From Tabrizicola piscis (lineage in GTDB: Bacteria; Pseudomonadota; Alphaproteobacteria; Rhodobacterales; Rhodobacteraceae): a stretch of DNA of 64,000 nt. The stretch spans positions 1,842,001 through 1,906,000 of the forward strand of contig NZ_CP034328.1 in the NCBI RefSeq assembly GCF_003940805.1, written 5' to 3'. Positions 63,018 through 64,000 of the stretch are shown here, in pieces; the stretch's first letter is position 1; every line of letters begins with the position of its first letter. A program made the translations under genes and the position numbers. The notes under the pieces are model-generated. The model was not told the DNA's origin. It did no database searches and was given only the letters and a program-made list of their open reading frames with translations.

Positions 63018-63746
63018 TCAGAGGTCCTTCAGCACTTCGGTCAGGATCGGGGCAAGGCGGGCGGCCCAGTGGGCTTGGCTTTCAGGCGTGTCGATCAGGT
63101 CGTTCCTGAGTTCGACAAGGGTGTTGTGGCGGCCAAGGCGCAGGGCGTGGCGGTCGATCGCGTCCCCCGGCAGGTGGCCAGAGTAGGGTTCGTTGTCGCC
63201 GATGCAAAGGTCTGTTTCGCGGGTCAGCCGGTCGATCAGCCGGCGCGACAGGCGGTCATCAAGGTGTGAGTACAGCACCCCGACATGCCAGGGGCGCGGC
63301 GGGCGACCGCGCAGGCAGGGGGTGAAGGAGTGGATGGCCAGAATCACCCGCTGGGGGTGGAGGGCGGCCAGACGGGCATAGGCGGCGTGGTAGGGCCGGT
63401 AGAGGCGATCAAGCCGGTCTTCCACCGCCTCGGGCGTTATGTGGCGGTTGGCGGGGATGATCGTGCCGTCATAAAGCTGCATGACGAGGGTGGGGTCATC
63501 CTCGCCCCGGTTGGGGTCGATCACCAGGCGGGAAAAGTGGGATAGCAGGACCGGGCTATCGAGATGCTGGCCAAGCTCGCGCGCAAGGCCGGCGGCACCG
63601 ACATCCCAGGCGATATGGCGGGCCATATCCGCGGCCGGGATGCCCAGCGTGCCACCGTTCACCCAGTCGGGGACGTGGTTCGAGGCGTGGTCACAGGTGA
63701 CAAGCCAGCGGCCGGGGCGGTGTTCTCCGTCGATGTGGAAGGCCAA
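63018..63746 (-). CDS. N-formylglutamate amidohydrolase-family protein
   Basis: A 242-residue zinc amidohydrolase of the HutG2 type. Zinc ligands and family motifs lie in LVTCDHASNHVPDWV, HIAWDVGAAGLARELG, SRLVIDPNRGEDDPTL and ILAIHSFTPCLRGRPRPW-like text (LAIHSFTPCLRG). It may hydrolyse N-formylglutamate from histidine breakdown or another N-acyl amino acid; no hut genes are nearby. DUF1244 follows directly. Confidence 0.9.
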   Translation of the reverse strand: MAFHIDGEHRPGRWLVTCDHASNHVPDWVNGGTLGIPAADMARHIAWDVGAAGLARELGQHLDSPVLLSHFSRLVIDPNRGEDDPTLVMQLYDGTIIPANRHITPEAVEDRLDRLYRPYHAAYARLAALHPQRVILAIHSFTPCLRGRPPRPWHVGVLYSHLDDRLSRRLIDRLTRETDLCIGDNEPYSGHLPGDAIDRHALRLGRHNTLVELRNDLIDTPESQAHWAARLAPILTEVLKDL

Positions 63747-63918
63747 GGCGGTCCTTTCGCGGCAATCGGGGGGCGTTCACCCCTCCTTAAGGTCGATCTG
63801 CGCGCAATTCCAGCGACGTGCGCCTGCCAAAACGCAAAGAGCAGCGTTGCGAGAGCTTTCGGATTGCGCCATAAGGCACGCGGCCCACATGAACCGAAAT
63901 ATCAGCAGGAGGATGGCG

Positions 63919-64000
63919 ATGCGCCGCCACCGCAACGTGAAGATTGTGGCCACGCTTGGCCCGGCATCCAGCAGCTACGAGATGATCCGCGCCTTGTTCG
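63919..64000 (+). CDS. pyk: pyruvate kinase, 5' part only
   Basis: The window ends 27 codons into a gene that begins MRRHRNVKIVATLGPASSS, the conserved N-terminus of pyruvate kinase (with the KIVATLGPAS motif). This enzyme makes pyruvate and ATP from phosphoenolpyruvate. AGGAGG lies six bases before ATG 63919. The rest is outside the window. Confidence 0.93.
   Translation, partial: MRRHRNVKIVATLGPASSSYEMIRALF

Overview
This window is a high-GC alphaproteobacterial chromosome segment, almost certainly from a Rhodobacteraceae/Paracoccaceae member (Rhodobacter, Tabrizicola or Gemmobacter type). The evidence is an L-malyl-CoA/beta-methylmalyl-CoA lyase very close to the Rhodobacter enzyme, a DgcA-type racemase, a DUF6478 gene, split leu genes, CtrA-like TTAACCAT sites, and many 1-4 bp translational overlaps. 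No photosynthesis, phage-structural, CRISPR or rRNA genes are seen.

Left end, 1-6700, is the accessory part. On the minus strand are a MutL/MORC-like GHKL ATPase that runs off the left edge (a family known from modification/restriction neighbourhoods), a 600 bp gene-free stretch with two matching palindromes, a serine recombinase with no DNA-binding tail, and an XRE-type regulator. A coupled operon follows on the plus strand: a DUF4173 membrane protein, an OmpR-type response regulator and a histidine kinase, preceded by 11-bp-phased direct repeats. A tRNA-Pro(CGG) closes this part, with its 3' end facing the accessory genes.

From 6.7 to 64 kb the window is mostly core. At 6.7-16.2 kb, leuB, leuD and leuC (leucine synthesis) are interleaved with an EEP-family secreted protein, a membrane protein, and a head-to-head DUF4198/HupE pair whose start codons are one base apart. 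At 16.4-26.8 kb lie rsfS-rlmH (ribosome maturation), a Ser/Thr variant proline-racemase-family gene, dapA, a lytic transglycosylase, an ion-channel protein, smpB, a Gly-rich hydrophobic protein behind CtrA-like sites, a sulfurtransferase and an aromatic aminotransferase. At 27-33.8 kb are the ammonium module glnK-amtB, a PBP1A, a PAS-HWE kinase and the lipid-transport genes mlaA-mlaC.

From 34 to 47 kb are RidA, GDPD, a FemAB-like acetyltransferase, pterin dehydratase, a peroxiredoxin, an FAD oxidoreductase broken by a one-base change in a C7 tract, rsmD, a HAD phosphatase, fadH, an EF-hand protein, a LysR regulator, an OmpA-like protein and methionine aminopeptidase. From 47 to 57 kb are ilvD with two poorly known followers, a zinc-ribbon membrane protein, ftsE-ftsX-plsC (division and phospholipid synthesis) and accA-sugE. 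From 57 kb to the end are mcl1 (ethylmalonyl-CoA pathway), a D-amino-acid cluster (dgcA, an unknown gene, dat), azlC-azlD, an N-formylglutamate amidohydrolase and the start of pyruvate kinase. Three DMT-type exporters are scattered through the core. Several intergenic gaps carry GC-rich hairpins, some behind a CAAATA-type motif that occurs three times.
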